Positions 17,344 to 26,567 of a DNA stretch of 64,000 nucleotides are shown piece after piece. The DNA comes from Weizmannia acidilactici. GTDB lineage: Bacteria; Bacillota; Bacilli; Bacillales; Bacillaceae_C. Positions within the stretch are counted from its first letter, which is position 1; each line of letters begins with the position of its first letter. Under the pieces are notes generated by a model. It searched no databases and was not told the origin of the DNA. It was given only the letters and a program-made list of their open reading frames with translations. The stretch is taken from assembly GCF_008974185.1 (NCBI RefSeq), contig NZ_BKZP01000002.1, forward strand, positions 81,194 to 145,193, in the 5' to 3' direction. The translations under genes were made by a program, and so were the position numbers.

Positions 17344-18957
17344 TTATTTAACATCTGCCCATTTCAACTCAAGATAGCCGACAGGGTGCCGGACGATGCC
17401 GGTCACATTGTCATTTTGCAAATACACCTGGTTATAAAAGTACAATGGGAAAATTGGCATATCGTCAAACAGGATCTTTTCCGCTTCATGCATCAATTCG
17501 TATCGTTTCGTTTCGTTTGTTTCGTTTTTCGCTTCTTTTATCAATTGGTCATACTTTTTGTCGCTCCAGCCGGTTCTATTCATCGTATGCCCGGTCTGGA
17601 AATTTTCCAGGAAGTTGATCGGATCCCCGTAGTCGGCGAGGAACGAACTGCGGGACAATTGGAATTTCAGTTTTTTCTGTTCGTCCTGGAATACATTCCA
17701 TTCCATATTGGCTAGCTTTACATGGACCCCTAGATTTTCTTTCAGCATTTGCTGGATCGTTTCGGCGATTTTTTTATGGACAGGATCCGTGCTGTAAGTA
17801 AGCGTCACTTGCGGAAGTTTCGTGTAGCTTTCTTCCTGCATCCCTTTTTTCAAGAGCGCTTTTGCTTCTTTCACATTCGTGGAGTACAGGTTGCCGCCTT
17901 TTTTCCTGAAGTCGCTGCCGTCCGGCTCGGTAAAGCCGTAAGAAACAAAGCCGTAAGCCGGTTTTTCTTTATTTTTCGTAACATATTTGACGATTTGTTT
18001 CTGGTCGATGGCCATGGCGAATGCTTTCCGGATATTTTTATTCTGGAACGGTTCTTTTGTGACATTAAAACGGTAAAAGTATGTGCCCGCCTGGTCCTCA
18101 ACTTTAACTTTTCCTTCTTTAAACAGTTGTTCTGCCAGGTCGGACGGTACATCCGAAACGTCAAGTTCGCCGTTTTGGTACATTTGGTATTCGGTATTCG
18201 GGTCGTCAACCTCGGCCCAGTTGATTTTGTCAATTTTTACATTTTTAGCATCCCAGTAATTTTCGTTCTTCACCATCGTAAAATGGTCATCATGTTTCCA
18301 ATCCGATAACTTAAACGGGCCGTCAGAAACATATGTCTTGGCTTCGGCATACCATTTCGAATTCTTTTGTGCCACTTTTTCGTTAATCGGGAAAAAGGCC
18401 GGGTTGGCAATGACGTTCAGGAAATAAGCCTGCGTACCTGTTAAGGTGACTTCAAAAGTTTTATCATCCAACGCTTCGACTTTTACATTATCTTTTGACC
18501 CTTTTCCGGTGTTGTATGCTTCCCCTCCTTCAATAAAATAGCCTAAAAATGCTGCAGGGGATGCGGTTTTCGGATCAAGCAGCCTTTTCCATGCGTACTC
18601 AAAATCGCCTGCCGTGACCGGGTCGCCGTTTGACCATTTTGCGTTTTCGCGGAGATGGAACGTATACGTTTTGCCGCCGTTTGATACATCCCAGTTTTTT
18701 GCGATTGCCGGATGCGGCTTATTGTCTTTGCCGAGCCGGACAAGCCCTTCCATCAAATTATTCAGGGCGTTCCAGGAAACCGAATCAAACCCGATAGGCG
18801 GATCAAATGAAGTCGGTTCGGCACCGTTGTTTAAATTCAATACCTTTTCTTTGCTATTGCCGCTTGAACTGTTTTTTGAGCTGGATTGGCTTGTCGTACA
18901 CCCGGCGAGCGAGACAACAAGCGCAATCATGGCGAGAATGCCCCAAAACTTTTTCAT
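17344..18957 (-). CDS. dppE: peptide-binding lipoprotein DppE
   Basis: A 537-residue extracellular solute-binding protein (SBP_bac_5 family). The start is set at ATG 18957, six bases after GGGGGA; an upstream extension MRKKKRGKS is not favoured. A lipoprotein signal with lipobox LAGC places the lipidated Cys at residue 20, followed by a Ser-rich linker. It binds peptides and delivers them to DppBC. It lies between dppD and ykfC; gaps of about 100 and 140 bases may allow extra expression of the binding protein. Confidence 0.92.
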   Translation of the reverse strand: MKKFWGILAMIALVVSLAGCTTSQSSSKNSSSGNSKEKVLNLNNGAEPTSFDPPIGFDSVSWNALNNLMEGLVRLGKDNKPHPAIAKNWDVSNGGKTYTFHLRENAKWSNGDPVTAGDFEYAWKRLLDPKTASPAAFLGYFIEGGEAYNTGKGSKDNVKVEALDDKTFEVTLTGTQAYFLNVIANPAFFPINEKVAQKNSKWYAEAKTYVSDGPFKLSDWKHDDHFTMVKNENYWDAKNVKIDKINWAEVDDPNTEYQMYQNGELDVSDVPSDLAEQLFKEGKVKVEDQAGTYFYRFNVTKEPFQNKNIRKAFAMAIDQKQIVKYVTKNKEKPAYGFVSYGFTEPDGSDFRKKGGNLYSTNVKEAKALLKKGMQEESYTKLPQVTLTYSTDPVHKKIAETIQQMLKENLGVHVKLANMEWNVFQDEQKKLKFQLSRSSFLADYGDPINFLENFQTGHTMNRTGWSDKKYDQLIKEAKNETNETKRYELMHEAEKILFDDMPIFPLYFYNQVYLQNDNVTGIVRHPVGYLELKWADVK

Positions 18958-19061
18958 ACTTTTCCCCCTTTTCTTTTTCCGCATTACGGAAAGCTTTCTC
19001 CCTGAAGATCGTCTGGTGCATCGGCTGCCCGTAAATGCATATATATGGTCATTTATTTCAT

Positions 19062-20078
19062 CTACAGGCGTCCGCCCATAGTTAAAAACGCATATTTCGC
19101 CCGTTCATCCTGGAGCCAGCAGTAAACAGAATGGGACGCTGATTTCTTGGAATGGAAAGGTTCAACGCGGCTGCACACTTCCATCGCCATCGGGCATCTC
19201 GCCGTAAACGGGCAGCCCGGAGGAGGCGCAAACAAATCGGGCGGCGTGCCGGGAATCGGGATGAGCTCCCCTTCTTCCATATCAAGCCTCGGCACCGAAT
19301 TCAGCAAGCCTCTCGTATAAGGATGCTCAGCATTGTAAAAAATTTCTTCCCTCGTACCGGTTTCAACAATTTTTCCGGCATACATGACAGCGATGCGGTC
19401 AGCAACCTGGGCAACCACCCCCAGATCGTGGGTAATCAAAATGATCGAGACACCCGTCTCCCTTTGGATTTTCTTAAACAGTTCAAAAATCTGCGCCTGA
19501 ATAGTCACATCCAAAGCGGTTGTTGGTTCATCCGCAATGATGATTTCCGGGTTGCAGATCAATGCCATAGCGATCATAATACGCTGGCGCATGCCGCCGC
19601 TGAATTGATGGGGATACTGTTTCATCCGTTCATGCGGGCTTGGGATGCCGACTGTATGTAAAATGTCCACCACCATTTGAACGGCCTCCTCGTGGAAAAG
19701 CTTTTGGTGCTCCTTTACCACTTCAAGCAATTGGTTCCCGATCGTAAGCGTCGGGTTCAGCCCTGTCATCGGATCTTGGGAAATCATCGAAATTTCGGAT
19801 CCGCGGATTTTCCGCATTTGCTTTTCACTGTATTTTAAAATATCCGTGCCTTTAAAACGTACGGATCCGCTTAAGCGCTTTACATTTGAAGCCGGCAGAA
19901 GCTGCATAATCGATTGGGAAGTCACGCTTTTGCCGCATCCGGATTCTCCGACAATCGCCAGCGTCTCCCCCTTGTTTAATTGAAAACTGACCCCGCGCAC
20001 GGCCTGTACGGTTCCGCCATGGGTGGAAAAAGAAACTTGCAGGTCTTCCACTTCCAAAATCTTTTCCAAATCCCTCAC
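19062..20078 (-). CDS. dppD: peptide ABC transporter ATPase DppD
   Basis: A 338-residue ATPase. Walker A GESGCGKS is near 40-47, signature [12 protein letters not shown] near 158 and Walker [13 protein letters not shown]. The C-terminal oligopeptide extension has the Cys set [16 protein letters not shown]. It starts at GTG 20078, whose bases overlap the dppC stop (GTGA), with the ribosome site inside the end of dppC: tight translational coupling. Confidence 0.92.
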   Translation of the reverse strand: MRDLEKILEVEDLQVSFSTHGGTVQAVRGVSFQLNKGETLAIVGESGCGKSVTSQSIMQLLPASNVKRLSGSVRFKGTDILKYSEKQMRKIRGSEISMISQDPMTGLNPTLTIGNQLLEVVKEHQKLFHEEAVQMVVDILHTVGIPSPHERMKQYPHQFSGGMRQRIMIAMALICNPEIIIADEPTTALDVTIQAQIFELFKKIQRETGVSIILITHDLGVVAQVADRIAVMYAGKIVETGTREEIFYNAEHPYTRGLLNSVPRLDMEEGELIPIPGTPPDLFAPPPGCPFTARCPMAMEVCSRVEPFHSKKSASHSVYCWLQDERAKYAFLTMGGRL

Positions 20079-21028
20079 CTCCTCAGCTTTGGATCGAGCG
20101 CATCCTGCAGGCCGTCGCCAAGCACATTAAAGGCAAACATTGTCAGCGAAATAAAGAAGGCAGGGAAAAACAGGCGCCACCACTGTCCCGTCAAGATGGC
20201 CGACAAACCGTCATCCGCCATTACGCCCCAGCTCGCATGGGGTGCCTGGACGCCCAATCCTAAAAAGCTGAGGAAGGCTTCGCTAAAAATCGCGCTCGGC
20301 ACCGTCAAGGTCATTTGTACGATGATCGGCCCCATTGTATTTGGCAGAAGATGTTTGCGTATGATCCGCGGAGTTTTGGTCCCAAATGTCCTAGACGCCA
20401 TAACAAATTCATAGTTTTTAATTTGCAAAACCTGGCCCCGCACAATCCTTGCCATGCCGACCCAGCCCGTTACCGTAAGAGCTACGATGATGGTCCCGAG
20501 ACCTGGCCCCATGACGACCATCAGCAGAATGACGACAAGCAAGTAAGGAAGACCGTACAGCACCTCAATAATCCTCATCATAATCTGGTCGGTCCTGCCG
20601 CCTTTATAGCCGGCAATTCCCCCGTATATGATGCCGATAAAAAATTCGATGATTGCCGCCATAAAGCCGACAAACAGCGAAATGCGAGCGCCGTACCATG
20701 TTCTCGAAAACATGTCGCGCCCGAGCTGATCGGTTCCGAACCAATGCTCTTTTGAAGGCGGAAGATTTTGGTTTGTTAATGAAAGTTTCGTTACACTTTG
20801 CGGCGCAATCATCGGGCCGAAAATCGCCATGATAATGAGAAAAATAAGCACAGCAAGCCCGAGCATGGCCAGCTTGTTTTTCGAGAGCCGATACCAGACG
20901 TCGCGCCAGTAAGAAATGCTCGGCCTGACTACGGCTTCCTGCATGTGGCCGTCCTTCTTTTTCGGGACAAACCATTCATCGGGAATCTCTGAAGCGGTTC
21001 GGATTTTTTCTTGATTGGCTGCTTGCAT
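20075..21028 (-). CDS. dppC: peptide ABC transporter permease DppC
   Basis: A 317-residue inner-membrane permease. ATG 21028 is chosen because AGGGGGTGG lies five bases before it (a GTG at 21037 is possible). It has an N-terminal cytoplasmic tail, a first helix near LAMLGLAVLIFLIIMAIFG, and five further helices. The EAA-type loop for contact with the ATPase reads EAFLSFLGLGV. The family-typical motif HWFGTDQLGRD follows the first helix. It pairs with DppB. Confidence 0.9.
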   Translation of the reverse strand: MQAANQEKIRTASEIPDEWFVPKKKDGHMQEAVVRPSISYWRDVWYRLSKNKLAMLGLAVLIFLIIMAIFGPMIAPQSVTKLSLTNQNLPPSKEHWFGTDQLGRDMFSRTWYGARISLFVGFMAAIIEFFIGIIYGGIAGYKGGRTDQIMMRIIEVLYGLPYLLVVILLMVVMGPGLGTIIVALTVTGWVGMARIVRGQVLQIKNYEFVMASRTFGTKTPRIIRKHLLPNTMGPIIVQMTLTVPSAIFSEAFLSFLGLGVQAPHASWGVMADDGLSAILTGQWWRLFFPAFFISLTMFAFNVLGDGLQDALDPKLRR

Positions 21029-21040
21029 ACCGACCACCCC

Positions 21041-21970
21041 CTATTGCTCTTTTTTATGTAATTTAATCCGCGGATCAAGGATTCCGTATGCGATATCGAC
21101 CAAAAACAGCATGATGATCAAAAAAATGCTGTAAAATACGGTTGTCCCCATGATAACCGGATAATCCCGGTTGTTAATGCTTTCGACAAAATATTTTCCC
21201 ATGCCCGGAATGGCGAATATTTTCTCAATGACAAAGCTGCCCGTCAATATGCTTGCCGCAAGCGTCCCCAAAATCGTAACGACCGGCATCAGCGCATTTC
21301 TCAGGGCATGTTTGATGACAATTTTTACGGGGGAGAGCCCTTTCGCACGGGCGGTTTTCATATAATCCTGTGTCAGCACTTCCAGCATGCTGGACCTTGT
21401 TAAACGGGCAATGATGGCCATGGGGCTGACCGCCAAGGCGGCTGTCGGCAGGATCATATGGGATGGGGATGTCCATGTTGCGGCGGGAAGAATTTTTAAA
21501 TTGACGGCAAACTCCTGGATCAACAATGTCGCAAGGATAAAGTTCGGTATGGAAATGCCAAGCACGGCGAAGGTCATGGCCAAATAGTCAATGACGCCGT
21601 TATGTTTCAGCGCTGCAAAAACCCCGAGCAGGATGCCGGAAAAAATGGCAACAATGAGCGCAGTCATGCCAAGCTCAAGCGAAACAGGAAACCCTCTGCC
21701 AAGCATGTCATTCACTGTCTGGGATGGTTGCTTAATGGACGGGCCAAAGTCAAAAAGCACAATCGACTTTAAGTAGTACAAATACTGTACATACATCGGC
21801 TTATCCAAATGGTATTGCGCTTTCAAGTTTTGCTGCACCGCTTCTGACGTATTGCGTTCCTGGTTAAAAGGCGAACCAGGGATCGCATGCATTAAAATAA
21901 AAGTCAGCGTCGTAATCACCCATAATGTGACAACCATGGCAGCCAATCTTTTGAGTATGTACCTTGCCAT
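21041..21970 (-). CDS. dppB: peptide ABC transporter permease DppB
   Basis: A 309-residue permease, the first gene of the operon. ATG 21970 (MARYILKRLA) lies seven bases after AGAAGGTG; the longer frame to 22015 has no ribosome site. It has six membrane helices, with the family N-terminal helix MVVTLWVITTLTFILMHAIP followed by GSPF. The EAA-like loop contains TARAKGLSP. The gap to dppC is 12 bases. The D-aminopeptidase dppA that precedes dppB in B. subtilis is missing. Confidence 0.9.
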   Translation of the reverse strand: MARYILKRLAAMVVTLWVITTLTFILMHAIPGSPFNQERNTSEAVQQNLKAQYHLDKPMYVQYLYYLKSIVLFDFGPSIKQPSQTVNDMLGRGFPVSLELGMTALIVAIFSGILLGVFAALKHNGVIDYLAMTFAVLGISIPNFILATLLIQEFAVNLKILPAATWTSPSHMILPTAALAVSPMAIIARLTRSSMLEVLTQDYMKTARAKGLSPVKIVIKHALRNALMPVVTILGTLAASILTGSFVIEKIFAIPGMGKYFVESINNRDYPVIMGTTVFYSIFLIIMLFLVDIAYGILDPRIKLHKKEQ

Positions 21971-22033
21971 TTGCGAACACCTTCTTATGGAAAATACGTG
22001 TACTATAGCTTCCAATTTTGCATTATATTTTCT

Positions 22034-22062
22034 TTTATATAATAAAAATGCAAAAAATTCAA
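22034..22062 (-). promoter_or_regulatory. sigma-A promoter of the dpp operon
   Basis: On the minus strand TTGAAT (22057-22062), 17 bases, TATAAA (22034-22039), with an A/T-rich surround and a leader of about 57 bases. Partial AATTTT...AAAATT-like stretches nearby could be CodY sites, but none is a close match. Confidence 0.6.
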
Positions 22063-22139
22063 TACCATCTAATTTTTATTTCTATTTAATGATGTTTTTA
22101 TTATTTGATATAATGAGCGTTTTTACATTTGAAATAGGT

Positions 22140-22844
22140 TTAATTCCCACGGCAGGCACGGATAAAAGCAGAAAAAATATTTTTTGACACAAGGTCGTTT
22201 TTTCCGATCAGCGCTTCCGGATGCCACTGCACACCGATCGCAAAACGGGCGGCGCAATTTTCCACAGCTTCAATGATCCCGTCAGACGCTCGGCCGCAAA
22301 CTTCAAACGGTTTTGGCACCGTTCGGACGGCTTGGTGATGGAAAGAATTGACTTTAATAAAGTGGCATCCCGCCAGTTTTTCCAACAGGCTGCCGGGCGA
22401 TAGCTTGACAGTATGGGACAAATGAGTACGGGCCGCCTGCTGCCTATGCTGCAACAGCTTGGCATCCATTTGGCTGTAAATATCCTGGAACATATCCCCC
22501 CCTGCCGCCACTGTTAACACCTGCATCCCCCTGCAGATAGCAAGGAGCGGCATGTCTTTTATAAGCACCTGCCTGCACAACTTGATTTCAAAAGCATCCC
22601 GCCCCGGTTCGATCTCCCCAAGTCCGGGCACCGGCTCTTCCCCAAACCAAAACGGATCGATATCCCCTCCTCCCGAAAGCAGAATTCCGTCCACTTTGGA
22701 CAATAATAAAGGTATGTCTTCTTCTCCCCCTACAGGCAGCAGAACCGGGACGCCGCCGGCATAGCGGATGGCCAACACATAATCATCCGCCAAATAGTGT
22801 GACTTGTGATTTACACTACATGTAACGCCAATCACCGGCTTCAT
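22140..22844 (-). CDS. class I glutamine-amidotransferase-like gamma-glutamyl hydrolase (PuuD-like)
   Basis: A 234-residue protein of the peptidase C26 / gamma-glutamyl-GABA hydrolase type. The start is ATG 22844 (MKPVIGVTC), preceded by GGGCGGA; the frame is open further upstream without support. The nucleophile elbow is LAICRGMQ (C104), the oxyanion glycine loop LLSGGGDIDP, and the His-Glu pair sits in QWHPEAL. It probably hydrolyses a gamma-glutamyl amide; the substrate is not evident. It shares a strand with dppBCDE-ykfCD but is separated by the dpp promoter. Confidence 0.82.
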   Translation of the reverse strand: MKPVIGVTCSVNHKSHYLADDYVLAIRYAGGVPVLLPVGGEEDIPLLLSKVDGILLSGGGDIDPFWFGEEPVPGLGEIEPGRDAFEIKLCRQVLIKDMPLLAICRGMQVLTVAAGGDMFQDIYSQMDAKLLQHRQQAARTHLSHTVKLSPGSLLEKLAGCHFIKVNSFHHQAVRTVPKPFEVCGRASDGIIEAVENCAARFAIGVQWHPEALIGKNDLVSKNIFSAFIRACRGN

Positions 22845-22914
22845 TTTGCAATCCGCCCTTTCATTATGGATGGCAGCATAAGCAATGCCATAGTAAAATA
22901 GTGTAAAATATTGA

Positions 22915-22950
22915 TTTGCCGCTCCCTGCTTGACAGGTGCTTGCGGCAAA
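22915..22950 (+). promoter_or_regulatory. leader hairpin of corA
   Basis: TTTGCCGC (22915-22922) pairs exactly with GCGGCAAA (22943-22950), with an inner CCTG/CAGG pairing, 28 bases before the corA start. No U-run follows. It could be a leader structure or an end of the divergent gene region; it is not a recognisable Mg riboswitch. Confidence 0.35.
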
Positions 22951-22977
22951 CACCATGAAAAAAGGAAGTGTCTTTTC

Positions 22978-23928
22978 ATGATACATATTATGGCAATGAC
23001 AAAAGAAAATGAGCTGAAAATGGCCAAAAGCATTGAGGAACTTCTGGAAGGCGATTGGAAGTGGTATTGGATCGATTTTGACCGGCCGTCGGAAGAAGAA
23101 ATATTAAAACTGCGCGAACCGCTTCATTTCCATCCGCTTGCGATTGAAGACTGCATCCATAAATTACAGAGGCCGAAACTGAACTATTATGAGGACCATG
23201 TTTTTTTTGTATTCCAAAGCCTTAATCCGCATAAGCTGCACAAAGAAGAATTGAATATGTTTTTAGGGGACCATTTTGTTGTTTCCTTCCACCACCTGCC
23301 ATCAAAGGAAATCAGCGAGGTACGGGATAAGCTGGAAAAAACGGAGCAGTTTGAAAGATGGGGGCCGGCGGTTATTTTATATGAAGTGCTGGATAAAATC
23401 GTGGATGATTATTTTCCTTATTTATATAAAATCGAAGACCGCCTGAATGAAATTGAGGACAATTCCAAGAACGAAACGATGGAAGCTTTGCTGGAAAGCC
23501 TTTATTCGACACGGCATGATTTGCTTGTTTTAAGGAATACGATTACGCCAATGACCGATTTAGTTTACCGGATGTTGAATTCCCACCGGCTTCCCGGGAT
23601 TCAGGAAAAAATGGCTTATTTTCACGACATCCATGACCACTTAATAAAACTTTCCGGCATGGTCGAATCGAATCGCGAATTTACGGCTGATATCAGGGAC
23701 AGTTATTTGTCTTTAAACTCGCACCAGACGAACAGGGTTATGAAAATCCTGACCATTTTTACCACCATTTTTATGCCGCTGACATTTATTGCCGGCGTCT
23801 ACGGTATGAATTTTGAATACATGCCCGAGCTGAAATGGAAATACGGCTATTTCGCCACCCTGATCGTCATGTTCCTCATCGGCTCCGGCATGACGTACTG
23901 GTTTATCAAAAAAGGTTGGCTGAAATAA
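22978..23928 (+). CDS. corA: CorA-family magnesium/cobalt transporter
   Basis: A 316-residue CorA protein. A large soluble alpha/beta N-terminal domain is followed by a long stalk helix and two C-terminal membrane helices (IFTTIFMPLTFIAGV and YFATLIVMFLIGSGMTY). The selectivity signature YGMNF falls between them, followed by an acidic loop YMPELKW. ATG 22978 follows AAGGAAGTG by eight bases. It forms pentameric Mg2+ channels in the cytoplasmic membrane. Like B. subtilis YfjQ. Confidence 0.93.
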   Translation: MIHIMAMTKENELKMAKSIEELLEGDWKWYWIDFDRPSEEEILKLREPLHFHPLAIEDCIHKLQRPKLNYYEDHVFFVFQSLNPHKLHKEELNMFLGDHFVVSFHHLPSKEISEVRDKLEKTEQFERWGPAVILYEVLDKIVDDYFPYLYKIEDRLNEIEDNSKNETMEALLESLYSTRHDLLVLRNTITPMTDLVYRMLNSHRLPGIQEKMAYFHDIHDHLIKLSGMVESNREFTADIRDSYLSLNSHQTNRVMKILTIFTTIFMPLTFIAGVYGMNFEYMPELKWKYGYFATLIVMFLIGSGMTYWFIKKGWLK

Positions 23929-24054
23929 GAAAAGCGGAGGACATTTGACAAACAGCGCAAAGGCTTGTCGAAAATCCCGGGCAGGTTTACAATAAAAATG
24001 GTTAAATCGTTCTAATTTTTTGAATGATTACATGAATTCCAGGGAGGCCCACAT

Positions 24055-24759
24055 ATGAAAATTGTCTGTTTCGGGGATAGTATTACAAGAGGTGTAACAT
24101 GCATTAGGGGAAGGCTCCGCATCATTAAGGAAAATTATCCTGCGGTGCTTCAACATTTTTTTGCCCAGAAAGATACGGAAATCGTCAATAGAGGTGTCTT
24201 TAATGACAATTCCGACCTGCTCATCAAACGCCTGGATAAAGATGTGATCAGCGAGCATCCCGACGCCGTGCTCATCTGCATCGGGGGAAACGACTGCAAT
24301 TTTAAATGGAACGAAGTCGTGGAAAGACCGGATGAACCGCATGTTCCGATTGTACCGCTTGAACGTTACATCAACAATATCAAGCAGATTGTAAAAGCAA
24401 TAAAGGATCATGGCATTACTCCTGTTTTGCTGACGCTGCCCCCTCTTGATCCGAAACGCTATTACCAGTCCATCAGTACACGGTTCGGCAAGAATATCAG
24501 CCATTGGATCGGAATGACGGGCGGAATTGAGCATTGGCACGGCAATTATAACCGCAGCCTGAAAAAATTGATGAAACAGCTGAGTGTGCCCAGCATTGAC
24601 GTCCGCACCGCGATCAAAGGGGCAGGGAACTTAAGGGAATTCATCAGCGATGACGGGATCCACTTAACTGCCGAAGGATACATAGTCATGGCAAAAAAAA
24701 TTTTTAACGATTTAACTGCATTACAGTTCACGAGCCAAAAAGCTGGAAACGGAATTTGA
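24055..24759 (+). CDS. SGNH/GDSL-family hydrolase
   Basis: A 234-residue soluble SGNH hydrolase. Block I FGDSITRG carries the nucleophile Ser near residue 9. Block III GGNDCNF supplies Gly/Asn, and block V SDDGIHLTAEGY supplies Asp and His. No signal peptide is visible. ATG 24055 is eight bases after GGGAGG. Likely an esterase or acetylhydrolase; substrate unknown. It stands alone; the region to its right is transposon debris. Confidence 0.85.
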   Translation: MKIVCFGDSITRGVTCIRGRLRIIKENYPAVLQHFFAQKDTEIVNRGVFNDNSDLLIKRLDKDVISEHPDAVLICIGGNDCNFKWNEVVERPDEPHVPIVPLERYINNIKQIVKAIKDHGITPVLLTLPPLDPKRYYQSISTRFGKNISHWIGMTGGIEHWHGNYNRSLKKLMKQLSVPSIDVRTAIKGAGNLREFISDDGIHLTAEGYIVMAKKIFNDLTALQFTSQKAGNGI

Positions 24760-24783
24760 ATTCAGTGGATCCGGCCGAATATA

Positions 24784-25080
24784 CCGTATGCAAACGGATC
24801 TTCTTTCTGAAGCAGGTGGTTCTTTTCCGCCTGCTTCAGAAGGTTGTGGGCGATGGGACCAGCACGAATTCGATGTTTACCTTGGCCAACACCCGCAATG
24901 AAAATCTGCGGAACGACCGATTGCTTCGATATGACTGAACACGCTTTCTACCTCGATTTTTCTCCGAGCATAAATTTGCGCGTCCTCGTCAGACCAAAGG
25001 CTCTTTTTGGCTTTTGCTTTCGTACACCTCTCTTTTACAGCCTGTACAGTCTTCACACTCATCAATTTTAAAGCCACGTG
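24784..25080 (-). pseudogene. IS1182-type transposase remnant, C-terminal end
   Basis: Translated on the minus strand, 25077 down to about 24880 gives AQIYARRKIEVESVFSHIEA, the conserved C-terminal region of IS1182/IS1272-type transposases. The homology then switches frame, giving IRAGPIAHNLLKQAEKN, the expected following block. The start of the gene is missing. It is a decayed fragment, not a functional element. Confidence 0.7.
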
Positions 25081-25084
25081 TTAA

Positions 25085-25200
25085 CCCATACTGGAGTCAG
25101 GCGAGACCCCTCGTGCTGAGAGAGGAGCGAGGAGGCTCGCGACGCGTGCGGAAAGCGAGTGAATTTCGCGATCATCAACATTCTCAGATAACATTACCTT
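25085..25200 (+). repeat. dispersed repeat family 1, copy at the IS remnant
   Basis: The GC-rich core GAGCGAGGAGGCTCGCGACG (from about 25119) is followed by CGTGCGGAAAGCGAGT and then AATTTCGCGATCATCA. The same blocks recur at 49440-49556, and a short tail (TTCCGCGATCATCAACAG) at 28109-28126. It resembles palindromic repeats scattered in many Bacillus genomes. The rest of 25200-25420 shows no gene. Confidence 0.75.
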
Positions 25201-25421
25201 ACATAAAGAAAGGGGGTGCCCCCACGTCAATCTACCGACTTTTTGACAGCACCCTTGCATGTGCTTTGTCCTTTATCAAAATTCCTTAAAATCATTTTTA
25301 CAAATCTGTAACAAAAAAATTGTATAATGTAAATCGCTAATAATACACCCATAAACCGGCCTTTACACCGGAAAAAGGGTAATTCATTGATCGGAATAAA
25401 CATGCTTTACGGAGGTTAAGG

Positions 25422-26405
25422 ATGTCCGCTTCACAAAGAAGTTCTTACTTTGATAACGCAAAATTTATTTTGATTTATCTTGTTGTTCTCGGGCATCTGA
25501 TCAGCCCGTTCAAAAGCCAGGACAATTTTCTTTTTACTTTGTATACCGTTATTTTCCTGTTCCACATGCCCGCTTTTATTTTGATTTCGGGCTATTTTTC
25601 AAAAGGATACAAAAAGAAAGGCCATCTTTTAAAATCGTTCAAAAAAATCCTTGTCCCGTATTTTATTTTCCAAAGCATTTATTCCATTTATTATTACTGT
25701 ACGGGGGAAGAATCTAAACTGACATTTAATTACTTAGAACCGCACTGGACATTATGGTTTTTGCTCAGCCTGTTCTTTTGTAACCTTTTGCTGCACCTGT
25801 TTGCCCGATTCCGCTGGGCAGGCTTGGCGGCGGCATCGGTAATCGGGATCGGGATCGGATATTGGGATGATGCCGGAAGTTACCTCAGCCTGTCCCGGAC
25901 TTTCGTTTTTTTCCCGTATTTTCTCCTAGGGCATTTGCTTGAGCCGCAGCATCTGCAAAAAATCAGAAATATTCCACATGGCTCGGTGATCGGTATTTTC
26001 ATCCTGAGTGCCGCGCTGCTGGCCGCCGGATTCTCTTTTCCGAAAGACGCTGTGCCATGGCTCCTTGGCGATACTTCTTATGCCGGCATGGGCGCGGAAC
26101 ATTGGTTTGACGGGCTAATTAGGCTTGGGCAGTATGGCTTAACGATTATTGTTATTCTTGGATTTTTCCTTTTAATTCCGAGCAAAGGCTACAAATGGAC
26201 CAATATCGGCGAGCGAACGCTGTATGTGTATTTGCTCCACGGATTCATCATTAAAACGATGGAGGTATTCGCCTCCGACAATGTCCTTGAATGGCTTGCA
26301 GGCAACTACCTGCTGCTGATCGCCGTTCCCCTCGGCATCTGCCTGTTTCTCGGCAGCTATTATATCCGGAAATTTACCAAACCGATTATTGAACTCCGGT
26401 TTTAA
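25422..26405 (+). CDS. acyltransferase 3 family membrane protein
   Basis: A 327-residue integral membrane O-acyltransferase (COG3594-like, resembling fucose 4-O-acetylases). About ten hydrophobic segments are visible. The N-terminal YFDNAKFILIYLVVLGHL contains the conserved catalytic His, and a later LYVYLLHGFI carries the second family motif. ATG 25422 follows TACGGAGG. It probably acetylates a cell-surface glycan; the acceptor cannot be told from sequence. No glycan-synthesis genes are adjacent. Confidence 0.82.
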   Translation: MSASQRSSYFDNAKFILIYLVVLGHLISPFKSQDNFLFTLYTVIFLFHMPAFILISGYFSKGYKKKGHLLKSFKKILVPYFIFQSIYSIYYYCTGEESKLTFNYLEPHWTLWFLLSLFFCNLLLHLFARFRWAGLAAASVIGIGIGYWDDAGSYLSLSRTFVFFPYFLLGHLLEPQHLQKIRNIPHGSVIGIFILSAALLAAGFSFPKDAVPWLLGDTSYAGMGAEHWFDGLIRLGQYGLTIIVILGFFLLIPSKGYKWTNIGERTLYVYLLHGFIIKTMEVFASDNVLEWLAGNYLLLIAVPLGICLFLGSYYIRKFTKPIIELRF

Positions 26406-26529
26406 GGGAGGATTTATTGCCGGATCTGTTTGATGATTGCGGAATCCGCTCCATGCGTCCTCGGGATCTCGCCTGGATCGCTTGACCCGTGGGAGTACCG
26501 CAAACAATAAATTAAACACGTTCTCAAGG

Positions 26530-26567
26530 AAAAAGCATTCCTGGCTCATGACCCGGGATGCTTTTTT
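26530..26567. terminator. terminator between acyltransferase and spoVR
   Basis: AAAAAGCAT (26530-26538) pairs with ATGCTTTTT at the other side (from 26558), with an interrupted CC/GG inner stem. T-rich ends occur on both strands. Convergent genes flank it; the stem touches the spoVR stop codon. Confidence 0.65.
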
